Part shown: positions 17,091 through 25,413 of the stretch, in pieces
Numbering within the stretch: position 1 is the stretch's first letter
Layout of the letters: the number at the start of each line of letters is the position of its first letter
DNA from: Exiguobacterium alkaliphilum 12/1
GTDB taxonomy: Bacteria > Bacillota > Bacilli > Exiguobacteriales > Exiguobacteriaceae
Length of the DNA: 62,228 nt
Assembly (NCBI RefSeq): GCF_000714435.1
Contig: NZ_JJMW01000048.1
Span: 1-62,228 of the forward strand
Reading direction: 5' to 3'
Notes under the pieces: model-generated
The model's input: only the letters and a program-made list of their open reading frames with translations
What the model was told of the DNA's origin: nothing
Databases searched by the model: none
Position numbers and translations under genes: made by a program

Positions 17091-17186
17091 AAAAAACCTC
17101 CTCTTGTTCAATATTTCACATAAGTAGTTATACCATGCCCCCGCCCAAACCTCGAGTGACGTTCTTGCGACAATTGTCCGGTCAGA

Positions 17187-17207
17187 CGAAAAGAAGCGTC
17201 CCGACGC
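17187..17207 (-). terminator. Weak terminator of the exopolysaccharide operon
   Basis: On the minus strand GCGTC and GACGC form a short stem with a two-base loop, followed by TTCTTTT, just after the last gene of the run. The stem is short, so termination may be partial. Confidence 0.3.
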
Positions 17208-17210
17208 GTG

Positions 17211-17627
17211 TCAGGCCCGCTCCATGATGACGTCTCGATTCAGCCGTCCGATCTCGATGAATCCGTGCCGTTCATAAAATGCAATCGCCCGGGCGTTATC
17301 GGCCTCGACGTGAAGCCGGACGACATGTTTCGCGGTCCGCCTCATCTCATCAAACAAGGCGTTCAACAGCGTGTGCCCGCTCCCTCGCGGAGCCTCCGGC
17401 AACACGCAAACATGGCTGATGAACGCGACGTCCGCGTCCATGTACGCCGACAATAAGCCGACGAGCCGGCCGTCTTCCCATAGCTCGAACGACGTCGCCC
17501 GGTCGTGCAGTTTCGCGGCGTACGCCTTTAAGTCGACCCGCTCGGACAGTTTTGTCGGGAACAAGCCGTCACAAGCCTCGAGATGGGCCACGTAGTCGGC
17601 GACCGACCCGCGACCGAGCGTGATCAT
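17211..17627 (-). CDS. GNAT-family N-acetyltransferase
   Basis: Acetyl-CoA-dependent N-acetyltransferase of 138 residues. The GNAT core is visible: beta-strand AFISHVCVLPEAP, the acetyl-CoA loop PRGSGHTLL (about 81-89) and the C-terminal N-x-RAIAFYERHGF motif (about 109-121). It is the last gene of the exopolysaccharide run and its ATG overlaps the stop of the preceding gene by four bases, so it is probably co-expressed. An attractive inference is acetylation of the dTDP-4-amino sugar made by rfbA, rfbB and the DegT aminotransferase in the same operon. Known enzymes for that step are often of other folds, so this could equally be an unrelated GNAT. Confidence 0.82.
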   Translation of the reverse strand: MITLGRGSVADYVAHLEACDGLFPTKLSERVDLKAYAAKLHDRATSFELWEDGRLVGLLSAYMDADVAFISHVCVLPEAPRGSGHTLLNALFDEMRRTAKHVVRLHVEADNARAIAFYERHGFIEIGRLNRDVIMERA

Positions 17628-18562
17628 ACGTCCTCCAATACGGCGACACCGAACCCGTCCCGGCCGAACGCGTTGCCGTTATAGAGCAGATAGTGGCGCC
17701 CCTTCATCGTGAACACGTGCGGATAGCATTCCATGTCGGCGTCCCAACCGTCTTCGCTCCGCTCGAAGCCGAGCGCCGCATCGTCCCGCGTCCAGTCGAC
17801 GAGGTCGTCGGAGTAGGCATAGCCGAGCCGATAGCCGCGCGTCGGATCGGTCCGGAAACCGAACGTGTCGCGGAAACAAAACACCATATGATAGCGACCG
17901 CCCGCCTCGAACACGGTCGGGAGCGCCTGGCTCTCGTCGGAGATCGCGTCCGGCACGACCCGCCCGTGCCGCGTGAACGTCTGGCCGTCCGTGGACGTGG
18001 CGAGGGCGATTTTATACGTCCGCTCTGCCACCCCGTCCGGACCTTCTTTCCACGTCGTCCCGTAAATGTAATACATGTAGTGTCGTTCCCGGCTGAAGAC
18101 GAACGGGTCGCCGACGAGGAACGGTTCATCCACGCTCGCCGACAAGATCGGTCCGTCTCCGAGCCGCTCGAACGTGACACCGTCGTCATGGCTGACCGAG
18201 AGGCCAATTCCCGTCTCGACCGACACCGACTCACGCCGGCTCCAGCCGCTCGTGTAGCCGTACAAGGCGTCCTCTGTCCGGGTGACGTGAAACGGAAAGA
18301 TCCCGTCCTCGTCGAACGTGCCGAGCTTGCCGAGCGGGATGACCGGCTCCCTCGAGACGTGAATCACGTCGAAGTCGGGCGTCATGTCGACGTAGCGGAC
18401 GTGGCTCTTGAATAGGTTCCCATCTCGCTCGCGGGTCGAGAAGTAGATGCGGACGAAGTCGTCAAACACGAGCGCCTGCGGCGACTGCGCGAACGCCGAA
18501 TAGTCCCCGAAAAAGCCGTACGGCTCCGGGTCGAAGATGTGTCTGAGCTTCTTCCATCTCAT
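17624..18562 (-). CDS. Five-bladed beta-propeller glycosidase-like protein (copy 1)
   Basis: Protein of 312 residues resembling the GH43/GH32/GH130 propeller superfamily. Repeated blade features include FVRIYFSTRE, GDPFVFSRERHYMYYIYG, KIALATSTDGQTF and GRYHMVFCFRD. Acidic residues occur at blade ends (such as FGDYSAFAQSP and EDGWDADMECYP), but the catalytic set cannot be assigned confidently. There is no signal peptide, so it should be cytoplasmic. Similar proteins occur in polysaccharide biosynthesis clusters, where they may act as glycosyl-modifying enzymes or phosphorylase-like transferases rather than degrading enzymes. It overlaps its paralogue upstream by four bases (ATGA). Substrate unknown. 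Confidence 0.7.
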   Translation of the reverse strand: MRWKKLRHIFDPEPYGFFGDYSAFAQSPQALVFDDFVRIYFSTRERDGNLFKSHVRYVDMTPDFDVIHVSREPVIPLGKLGTFDEDGIFPFHVTRTEDALYGYTSGWSRRESVSVETGIGLSVSHDDGVTFERLGDGPILSASVDEPFLVGDPFVFSRERHYMYYIYGTTWKEGPDGVAERTYKIALATSTDGQTFTRHGRVVPDAISDESQALPTVFEAGGRYHMVFCFRDTFGFRTDPTRGYRLGYAYSDDLVDWTRDDAALGFERSEDGWDADMECYPHVFTMKGRHYLLYNGNAFGRDGFGVAVLEDV

Positions 18563-19530
18563 GTCGTCCCCTCCTTCCGTTCGGCGATGCCGAAACCGGC
18601 CCGTCCGACCTCGTTGCCGAGGTAGAGCAGATAGCGTTTCCCATTCACAGTGAACGTATGCGGATAGGCGACCATCTCGTCGTCGAACCCTGCTTCGGCG
18701 CGCGTGAACTTCATGACCGCGTCATCCCGCGTCCAGTGGAGGAGGTCCGGCGACGAGGCATACCCGAGCCGATACGTCCGCTCCGGGTTCTTCCGATAGT
18801 CGGTCGCGTCCCGGTAACAGAAGAACATGTGATAGCGCCCGTCCTCAAAAAACACGTCCGGGCTCGCCTGTGCCTCGTCCGGGAGCACGCTGTCGATCAA
18901 GTCGCGGTGCTGCTTCTCCCACGTCACGCCGTCGGTCGACGTGGCGAGCCGAATCTTATACACCGGCTCCGGGCGGGCTCCATCGAGAATCCATTCGCGC
19001 CCGGCGATATAGAACAAATACCAAACGTCACCGAAGCGCCGAATCTTCGGCCCGCTCAAGATGAACGGCTCGTCGAGCGTATAGGAGAGGATCGGGCCCG
19101 GCCCGACGCGTTCGAACGTCTGACCGCCGTCCCGGCTGACGGCTTTGCCGATATTGACGTTGAACGGCACGGACACGGTACGCGTCCAACCCCCGTAATA
19201 GGCGTGCACCTCGTCCCCGACGTCAATCGCCGAGAACGGATAGACGCCGAACTCGTCGAACGTCCCACGCGCCCCGAGCTCGAGCACCGGACGCTCGCTC
19301 ACCCGGAGGATGCGGAAGTCCTGCTTGTCGACGTCGACGTACCCGCTATAGCTGACGTAACGCCCGTCAACCGGCTTCGGCCGACAGCTGAAATAGATGC
19401 GCACATACGTGTCGCGCTCGAGGACGGACGGCGCCTGTGCGAACGCATCCATCCAATCGAGGGCGGCGTCACGCGCCGGGCTGAACAACAGCCGGCGCTT
19501 TTCCCATTCGAACGTCTTCACCGTCTCCAT
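18559..19530 (-). CDS. Five-bladed beta-propeller glycosidase-like protein (copy 2)
   Basis: Paralogue of the next gene in the operon, 323 residues, with the same order of blades: YVRIYFSCRPK, SGPKIRRFGDVWYLFYIAG, KIRLATSTDGVTW, GRYHMFFCYRD and YRLGYASSPD. Paired copies side by side suggest a tandem duplication followed by divergence, perhaps acting on two linkages or as a heterodimer. No signal peptide. The ATG at 19530 follows AAAGGGTGA; a GTG nine bases upstream overlapping the rfbB stop is the alternative. Its function in polysaccharide assembly is inferred from context only. Confidence 0.7.
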   Translation of the reverse strand: METVKTFEWEKRRLLFSPARDAALDWMDAFAQAPSVLERDTYVRIYFSCRPKPVDGRYVSYSGYVDVDKQDFRILRVSERPVLELGARGTFDEFGVYPFSAIDVGDEVHAYYGGWTRTVSVPFNVNIGKAVSRDGGQTFERVGPGPILSYTLDEPFILSGPKIRRFGDVWYLFYIAGREWILDGARPEPVYKIRLATSTDGVTWEKQHRDLIDSVLPDEAQASPDVFFEDGRYHMFFCYRDATDYRKNPERTYRLGYASSPDLLHWTRDDAVMKFTRAEAGFDDEMVAYPHTFTVNGKRYLLYLGNEVGRAGFGIAERKEGTT

Positions 19531-19535
19531 GTCGG

Positions 19536-20585
19536 TCACCCTTTCGCGTACATCGTCTCATAGTACGATGCGTATTCGCCCGAGACGATCCGGTCGACCC
19601 AGTCGGGATGGGTGACGTACCAGTCGATCGTCTCATGCAAGCCTTGCTCGAACGTGTAACGCGGACGCCAGCCGAGCTCGGTCGTGATTTTCGTGTTGTC
19701 GATCGCGTAGCGGCGGTCGTGCCCCGGCCGGTCAGCGACGAACGTGATTTGCGAATCGTCACGCCCGAGCTGTGCCAAGATGAGCCGGACGATCGTCAAA
19801 TTCGTCATCTCGTTGTTGCCGCCGATGTTATACACCTCGCCGTCCCGCCCCTTCTCGGCGACCGTCCAGATGGCGTGGCAATGGTCGCGCACGTGGAGCC
19901 AGTCGCGAATCTGTTGCCCGTCCCCGTATACCGGGAGCGACTCGCCGCGCTCGGCGCGATGAATCATGAGCGGGATGAGCTTCTCCGGGAACTGATACGG
20001 GCCGTAGTTGTTGCTACAGCGCGTGATGTTGACCGGCAGGCCGTACGTCTCGTGATAGGCGCGCACGATCAAGTCCGAGCTCGCCTTCGACGCCGAGTAT
20101 GGGCTGTTCGGGGCGAGCGGCGTCGCCTCGGTGAAATAGCCTTCCGCCCCGAGCGTGCCGTACACCTCATCCGTCGAGACGTGGATGAACTTCACCCCTT
20201 CCGAATAGTCGCGGGAATGCTTGTCGTCCGGGGCGAGGTTCCAGTACCGTTTCGCCGCCTCGAGCAACACTTGCGTCCCGAGCACGTTCGTCGTCAAGAA
20301 CACGTCCGGCTCGAGGATGCTCCGGTCGACGTGCGACTCGGCCGCGAAGTGGACGACCCGGGTGACGTCATAGTCGCGGAACACCGCCTCGACCGTCGCC
20401 TTGTCCCGAATGTCACCTTTGACGAAGACGTAGCGGGGGTCGTCAATCCCGTGGAGCGTCTCGAGGTTCCCGGCGTACGTGAGGGCGTCAAGGTTGATGA
20501 TGCGCCACGACGCGTCGGCCAGAAGCATCTTTATGAAGTTTGATCCGATGAACCCGGCTCCGCCAGTTACGAGTAAAGTCTTCAT
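19536..20585 (-). CDS. rfbB: dTDP-glucose 4,6-dehydratase (high-GC copy)
   Basis: Short-chain dehydrogenase/reductase-type enzyme of about 349 residues converting dTDP-glucose to dTDP-4-keto-6-deoxyglucose. The NAD motif is [11 protein letters not shown], the substrate and catalytic elements are HVSTDEVYG and YSASKASSD, and the C-terminal part has [13 protein letters not shown]. The ATG at 20585 follows GAGGAG; a GTG nine bases upstream sits almost on that site. It overlaps about 100 bases of the preceding thymidylyltransferase frame. No rfbC or rfbD is present in this operon, so the keto sugar is probably aminated by the DegT enzyme rather than turned into rhamnose. A second, AT-rich rfbB lies at 58.7 kb. 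Confidence 0.92.
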   Translation of the reverse strand: MKTLLVTGGAGFIGSNFIKMLLADASWRIINLDALTYAGNLETLHGIDDPRYVFVKGDIRDKATVEAVFRDYDVTRVVHFAAESHVDRSILEPDVFLTTNVLGTQVLLEAAKRYWNLAPDDKHSRDYSEGVKFIHVSTDEVYGTLGAEGYFTEATPLAPNSPYSASKASSDLIVRAYHETYGLPVNITRCSNNYGPYQFPEKLIPLMIHRAERGESLPVYGDGQQIRDWLHVRDHCHAIWTVAEKGRDGEVYNIGGNNEMTNLTIVRLILAQLGRDDSQITFVADRPGHDRRYAIDNTKITTELGWRPRYTFEQGLHETIDWYVTHPDWVDRIVSGEYASYYETMYAKG

Positions 20586-21462
20586 GTTCTTCACGCTCCT
20601 CTTCTAAAAGGGATAGGATGTACTGTCCATAGTCGGTCATCTTCAACGTCTGTCCGATATCGCGCAACTGGCCCGATGTGATGAAGCCGCGGCGCCAGGC
20701 GATCTCCTCGAGGCAGGCGATGTAGTAGCCTTGCCGCTCCTGTACCGTCTGGACGAACACGGACGCCTTGATCATCCCTTCCGGCGTCCCCGTATCGAGC
20801 CACGCCATGCCGCGTCCGAACAAGACGACGTTCAAGTCGCCCGCCTCGAGATACATCTGATTGATCGATGTGATTTCGAGCTCGCCGCGCGGCGACGGCT
20901 CGACCCGTTTCGCATATTCGACGACGCGGTTGTCGTAGAAGTAGAGGCCCGGGACGGCGTAGTTCGACTTCGGCTGGGCCGGCTTCTCCTCGATTGACAA
21001 GACGCGGCGGTTCGCGTCGAACTCGACGACACCGAACGCGCGGGGGTCTTTCACCGGGTAGCCGAACACGGTCGCCCCTTGCGTGCGCCCTTTCGCGTCC
21101 CTGAGGAAGCTCGTCAAGTCGGGCCCGTAAAAGACGTTATCGCCGAGGATGAGACAGACCGAGTCGTCGCCGATGAAGTCCTCCCCGAGCAGGAAGGCGT
21201 CGGCGAGCCCGACCGGCTTCTCTTGTACCTTGTACGTGATCGACACGCCGAGCTGGTGGCCGTCGCCGAACAAACGCTCATAGCCGGCGATGTCTTTCGG
21301 GGTCGAGATGAGCAGGATGTCTTGGATGCCGGCGAGCATCAACACCGACATCGGGTAGTAGATGAGCGGCTTGTCGTAAATCGGGAGCAGCTGTTTCGAT
21401 ACGGCTTTCGTCATCGGGTAGAGCCGGGTGCCGTTGCCGCCGGCCAAAATGATGCCTTTCAT
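20488..21462 (-). CDS. rfbA: Glucose-1-phosphate thymidylyltransferase (high-GC copy) with extended C-terminus
   Basis: Makes dTDP-glucose from glucose-1-phosphate and dTTP. The nucleotidyltransferase signature is [20 protein letters not shown], followed by [33 protein letters not shown] and the C-terminal YGQYILSLL. The conserved part is complete by about residue 290, the usual length. There is no stop there, so translation would continue for about 35 residues through the start of rfbB in another frame, giving 324 residues. The tail is basic and of no recognisable fold. The ATG overlaps the stop of the aminotransferase gene by four bases and follows GGAGGG. Confidence 0.92.
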   Translation of the reverse strand: MKGIILAGGNGTRLYPMTKAVSKQLLPIYDKPLIYYPMSVLMLAGIQDILLISTPKDIAGYERLFGDGHQLGVSITYKVQEKPVGLADAFLLGEDFIGDDSVCLILGDNVFYGPDLTSFLRDAKGRTQGATVFGYPVKDPRAFGVVEFDANRRVLSIEEKPAQPKSNYAVPGLYFYDNRVVEYAKRVEPSPRGELEITSINQMYLEAGDLNVVLFGRGMAWLDTGTPEGMIKASVFVQTVQERQGYYIACLEEIAWRRGFITSGQLRDIGQTLKMTDYGQYILSLLEEEREEHEDFTRNWRSRVHRIKLHKDASGRRVVAHHQP

Positions 21463-22580
21463 AATCGATTCCCTCCTTCGATGATCACGTCACAAATCCG
21501 GTCGACCATCTCGAGCGTCAAGTCCGGATAGAGCGGCAGCGTCAAGACGCGGTCCGACACGTACTTCGCGTTCGGGACGTGCGCCGTGAACGCGTAACAG
21601 GCAAAGTCGGTGACGAGCGGATAGAAGTATTTCCGGGCGAAGATGCCGTTGTCGGCGAGCCAAGCCATCATCTCGTCCCGGCGGCGCCGGTCGCCTTTGA
21701 ACAGCACCGGGTAATACGCGTAGTTCGATTCCGTCTCGTCAACACGCCGGTTCAACCGGAGCGTCGGGACGTCCTTGAGCCGCTCGTCATAACGTTCGAC
21801 GATGGCGCGGCGCTTGGCGATGTCGTCCTCGAGACGGGGAAGATTGCAGCGGCCCATCGCCGCCTGAAACTCGTTCATCTTGGCGTTCCCGCCGACCGCC
21901 TCGACCGACTCGGGACCGGTGATGCCGAAGTTGACGGCGAGGTCGATGTCCGCCTTGAGCGAATCGTCGCGATAGGCGAGCGCGCCGCCTTCAATCGTAT
22001 GGAACACTTTCGTGGCGTGGAAACTGAACATGTTCATGTCCCCATATGTGGCGATGCCGCGGCCCTCATGGACGACGCCGAACGCATGGGCCGCGTCATA
22101 GAGCACTTTCAGCCCGTGTCGCTTGGCGATGCGGTCAATCGCCTCGACGTGGCAGACGTTGCCGTACACATGGACCGGGAGAATCGCGGTCGTCTTGTCG
22201 GTGATGAGCGCCTCGAGCTTCGTGACGTCAATCGTATAGTCAATCGGGTTGATGTCACAGAACACCGGCGTGATGCCTTTTCGGACGAGCGCGTGCGTCG
22301 TCGAGGCGAACGTGAACGGGGTCGTGATGACCTCGCCTGAGAGGCCGAGCACGTCAATCGCCGTCTCGAGCGCCAAGTGCCCGTTCGTGAGCAACGAGAC
22401 GTGCGGGACGTCGAGGACGTCCGTCAGCTCCGACTCAAGCGCTCGCACGTGCTCGCCGTTGTTGCTGAGCCAGCGCGACTCCCAGAGCGGCCGAATCATG
22501 TCGACGTACGCCTCGAACTCGGGCATCGACGGCCGCGTCACTTGAATCGGTGGGGCCAGGTCATGTTTAGGTAGATTCAT
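21459..22580 (-). CDS. DegT/DnrJ/EryC1-family sugar aminotransferase
   Basis: PLP-dependent aminotransferase of 373 residues, probably converting dTDP-4-keto-6-deoxyglucose to a dTDP-4-amino-4,6-dideoxyhexose (VioA-like), since rfbA and rfbB follow directly. The PLP-binding features are [14 protein letters not shown] near the N-terminus, DAAHAFGV (Asp binding the pyridine nitrogen) and the Schiff-base Lys in [15 protein letters not shown]. The ATG at 22580 follows AAGGAGGG; the frame is open much further upstream but lies in the neighbouring gene. It overlaps rfbA by four bases. The exact sugar is inferred from operon content; a UDP-linked substrate cannot be excluded. Confidence 0.86.
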   Translation of the reverse strand: MNLPKHDLAPPIQVTRPSMPEFEAYVDMIRPLWESRWLSNNGEHVRALESELTDVLDVPHVSLLTNGHLALETAIDVLGLSGEVITTPFTFASTTHALVRKGITPVFCDINPIDYTIDVTKLEALITDKTTAILPVHVYGNVCHVEAIDRIAKRHGLKVLYDAAHAFGVVHEGRGIATYGDMNMFSFHATKVFHTIEGGALAYRDDSLKADIDLAVNFGITGPESVEAVGGNAKMNEFQAAMGRCNLPRLEDDIAKRRAIVERYDERLKDVPTLRLNRRVDETESNYAYYPVLFKGDRRRRDEMMAWLADNGIFARKYFYPLVTDFACYAFTAHVPNAKYVSDRVLTLPLYPDLTLEMVDRICDVIIEGGNRL

Positions 22581-22597
22581 CTCATTTCCCTCCTTTG

Positions 22598-23296
22598 TCA
22601 GACGAGCGTATAAGCGTCGAGCAACTGACGGACGTCCTGTTTCGCGTTGTACATGAGAACGTCGATGATTGATAAGTTCGGGACGAACGGATGGCCTGCT
22701 TGTCGGTACGTCACGGGCTGCATCTCGATAAAGTCGAACTGGACACCTTCCGAAGCGAAGCGTTCCTTGTTGTAGAGGCCACGCCCACCAATCGCGTTGA
22801 TGTAATGGTTGGCTCCGAGGTGATGGCACAGGTCGAGGACGAGGTCGCCGCATCGTTTCGACTTGTCGTTTTCGAGCGACGAGGCGTAAAGGAGTGGCGT
22901 GTCGAGCCCGAGGAAGTTGCGCATCTCGGTCAGCTGTTTGCCGAGGTAGACGGCGACGTTTCGTTCGTCGTCGCGGATGAGGCGGCTCACGAGCGGCATG
23001 ACGTCGGCGTACGACGGGGCTTTCTTGTACGCATGTTCGAGCAGCCGGAGCTGATAACGCTCATTTTGCACGTCGATCCGTCGCTCGTGCGCCCGAATCG
23101 TGCGGTGTTGCGACATGTGATCAATCGTCATATGAATCGGCTTCGCCTTCCCGTCGAGGAGAATCTGATTCTTGTGAATCCAGCCGTGCTTGATGAACTG
23201 GACGTCGTCGAGGATGACGAACGCGTCGACGGCCGCCATGAGCTGAAAGTAGCCGAGGTATGGAAAGTAGTACGGTTGCATGATGGCCAATCTCAT
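22598..23296 (-). CDS. WbqC-family protein
   Basis: Protein of about 232 residues beginning with the diagnostic WbqC pattern, IMQPYYFPYLGYFQLM, then DVQFIKHGWIHKNQI and a C-terminal SIIDVLMYN. WbqC proteins are found in O-antigen and capsule loci with amino-sugar genes and are thought to modify the amino sugar, but the reaction is not established to my knowledge. The ATG at 23296 follows AAGGGG at normal spacing; a GTG nine bases earlier is less likely. It lies between a GT2 gene and the aminotransferase, which fits a role on the aminodideoxy sugar. Confidence 0.83.
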   Translation of the reverse strand: MRLAIMQPYYFPYLGYFQLMAAVDAFVILDDVQFIKHGWIHKNQILLDGKAKPIHMTIDHMSQHRTIRAHERRIDVQNERYQLRLLEHAYKKAPSYADVMPLVSRLIRDDERNVAVYLGKQLTEMRNFLGLDTPLLYASSLENDKSKRCGDLVLDLCHHLGANHYINAIGGRGLYNKERFASEGVQFDFIEMQPVTYRQAGHPFVPNLSIIDVLMYNAKQDVRQLLDAYTLV

Positions 23297-23308
23297 CCGT
23301 CTCACCCC

Positions 23309-24289
23309 TTACGCGAATTGACGTTCCCGGAGGCGGATGAGCCATTCGGTCACGAGCGGTTGCTTGACCATGAGATAGGGACGGATGCGGTCCTTCCCGA
23401 CGAAGCGGTCGAGGTAGCGGTCATAGCGTGGCGACTTCAACGCGGCATGGTCGCGTCTCAGGCGGTGCAGCCCGACCTCGAACGAGATGCGCGACAGCTC
23501 GAGCTCCTCGTGGAATTTCCCTTCCGTATAGGTGTCGAACGTGTCGAGGAAACGGATGAACGCCTCGTGGCGCTTGATGTCACGCTCGCGGTTCCCTTCG
23601 TTCCAAATCGTCGTCGCCGATCCGGCGACCCCGTAGCGATAGACGCTCATCGCTTCCGGCATATAGTAGGCGTATCCTTTGCTCGCCACGTACAGCTTCA
23701 TCGAGCCGTCACTCGCCGGCGTGTCTTTCAACCAGTCCGGTGCGTTCGCGATTAAGCCGTTCGGATACAGCATCGACATCGTCGGGATGAAGCCGAGCAG
23801 CTGCAACTCGCCGGCCGTATAAGTCCGCGCCTTTGTCGAGGCGAGCAACTTATTCTCAGGGAGCCACGGGATGACGCGCCAGTCGGCGTGCACGTGGCCG
23901 TCCATCTCGACGTACGCGTCGTGGAAGCAGAGCGTGCAGTCCGGGTGCGCCTCCATGTAGTCGACTTGTTTTTGCAGCTTGTGCGGGTCGGTCCAATAGT
24001 CGTCCCCGTCACAGAGGGCGACGTATTTGCCGCGGGCACGCTCCTCGTTCAACCGGTTGATGAACACGCCTTTCGAATATTGGTTCTCCGTCTGATAGAT
24101 GACGCGGATTTTGTCCGGATGCTTCGCCTCGTACGACCGGACGATGTCGGCCGTCCGGTCCGTCGACGCGTCCTCGTGGATGAGAATCTCGAAGTCGAAG
24201 TTCGTCCGTTGCGCGAGGAAGCTCTCGATCGTCTTACCGATATACGCCTCGTGGTTGTACGTGATGCAGTTGATGCTCACCATCATCAT
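23309..24289 (-). CDS. Family 2 glycosyltransferase
   Basis: Cytoplasmic GT-A glycosyltransferase of 326 residues. The N-terminal domain shows SINCITYNHEAYIGKTI, the nucleotide-binding HEDASTDRTADIV and the DXD-type ALCDGDDYW. The C-terminal part is helical with no transmembrane segment. It would add one sugar to the lipid-linked repeat unit. The ATG at 24289 follows AAGGAGGGG and overlaps the capF stop (ATGA). The donor and linkage cannot be read from the sequence. Confidence 0.88.
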   Translation of the reverse strand: MMMVSINCITYNHEAYIGKTIESFLAQRTNFDFEILIHEDASTDRTADIVRSYEAKHPDKIRVIYQTENQYSKGVFINRLNEERARGKYVALCDGDDYWTDPHKLQKQVDYMEAHPDCTLCFHDAYVEMDGHVHADWRVIPWLPENKLLASTKARTYTAGELQLLGFIPTMSMLYPNGLIANAPDWLKDTPASDGSMKLYVASKGYAYYMPEAMSVYRYGVAGSATTIWNEGNRERDIKRHEAFIRFLDTFDTYTEGKFHEELELSRISFEVGLHRLRRDHAALKSPRYDRYLDRFVGKDRIRPYLMVKQPLVTEWLIRLRERQFA

Positions 24290-25413
24290 CGTGTTTCCCC
24301 TCCTTCCATTACCTCTCGCATGTCTACCGTCTCTGCGTACGTGTCGGGATGAACCGGGTCGAACGGTTCGTTCACCCACATGACCGTGACGAGGTCGGTC
24401 GTCCCGACGTTCTCGATGTTGTGGACGTAACCGGCCGGGATGGCGACGACCTCGAGCGTCTCCCCGCTCACATGAAACGTCATGACCTCGCCCCCGCCGA
24501 CCGGGCGGAGCCGGATGACACCCTCGCCGCTGACGACGAGGAACTGTTCATGTTTCGTGTCGTGCCAATGCTCGCCTTTCGTGATGCCGGGACGGGCGAC
24601 GTTGATTGATACTTGGCCCCGGTCCGGCGTCTTCAAGAACTCGGTGAACGAGCCGCGGGCGTCGCGGTGCATGACGAGCGGTGTCAAGATGCGTTCACGC
24701 GGCAAGTAGCTCGTGTACGTGCTATACAGCTGTTTCGTGAACGGGTCCGATAAGTCCGGCACCCCGCGCGACGTGCGCATCGCCTCGAACGCCTCGAGCG
24801 TCCGGACGACGTCCAATAGCCCGATCGTGTGGGTCGGGACGCTTGGATAGAGCCCGACGTCGGTCGAGAGCGCGTCGAGGAACGACGCGACGACGTCATC
24901 GACGTGGGCGAGCGTGAGGACGCGCTCCGGGTCGTGGACGGTGACCGTCTCGCCCCGTGCGATTTGATGACAGAACGTGGCGACGGCGCTGTTATAAAAT
25001 GGACGACCCCACTTCCCGAACAGGTTCGGCAACCGGTACAAGTGGACGCGGGACTCGGCCCGCTCCCCGTAGACGGCGAGCACGTCTTCAGCGGCCCGTT
25101 TGCTCATACCGTACGGATTCGCCTCGACGGCCTGAGTTGAGGAGGCGAAGACGACCGGCACCGGGTTGTATGACAACAGCTCGGTCGCGATCAGCTCCGT
25201 TAAGTCGACGTTTCCTACCGTGAACTCGGCCGGGTCGTCGGGCCGGTTCACACCGGCGAGATGGAAGACGAAATCGGCCCGGCGAAGCCGAACACTCCGT
25301 TCGGCAGGGCTCGTCTCTCTCGTGACGGATAAAACGGCATGCCCTGCCGTCTCGAGCGCGTGCGTCACATGTCTCCCTAGAAAGCCTGTGGCGCCGGTGA
25401 CGACGATATCCAT
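24286..25413 (-). CDS. capF: UDP-L-FucNAc pathway bifunctional reductase/epimerase CapF
   Basis: Two-domain enzyme of 375 residues. An N-terminal SDR domain (VTGATGFLGRHV, then NPYGMSKRAAEDV with the Tyr-x-x-x-Lys pair) is fused to a C-terminal cupin (about 250-370), with the metal-ligand pattern GEHWHDTKHEQFLVV. In S. aureus CapF the cupin epimerises the CapE product at C3 and the SDR domain reduces it at C4 with NADPH, giving UDP-2-acetamido-2,6-dideoxy-L-talose. CapE and CapG are encoded upstream in the same operon, so the UDP-L-FucNAc route is complete. The ATG follows AGGAGG and overlaps the end of the ATP-grasp gene by 37 bases. Confidence 0.92.
   Translation of the reverse strand: MDIVVTGATGFLGRHVTHALETAGHAVLSVTRETSPAERSVRLRRADFVFHLAGVNRPDDPAEFTVGNVDLTELIATELLSYNPVPVVFASSTQAVEANPYGMSKRAAEDVLAVYGERAESRVHLYRLPNLFGKWGRPFYNSAVATFCHQIARGETVTVHDPERVLTLAHVDDVVASFLDALSTDVGLYPSVPTHTIGLLDVVRTLEAFEAMRTSRGVPDLSDPFTKQLYSTYTSYLPRERILTPLVMHRDARGSFTEFLKTPDRGQVSINVARPGITKGEHWHDTKHEQFLVVSGEGVIRLRPVGGGEVMTFHVSGETLEVVAIPAGYVHNIENVGTTDLVTVMWVNEPFDPVHPDTYAETVDMREVMEGGETR

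Noticed and set aside
19608..20543. Plus-strand open frame of 311 codons opposite rfbB
   Set aside because: It mirrors the high-GC rfbB gene codon by codon, has no domain, and lacks a start signal. Similar long antisense frames throughout 17-36 kb were rejected for the same reason.
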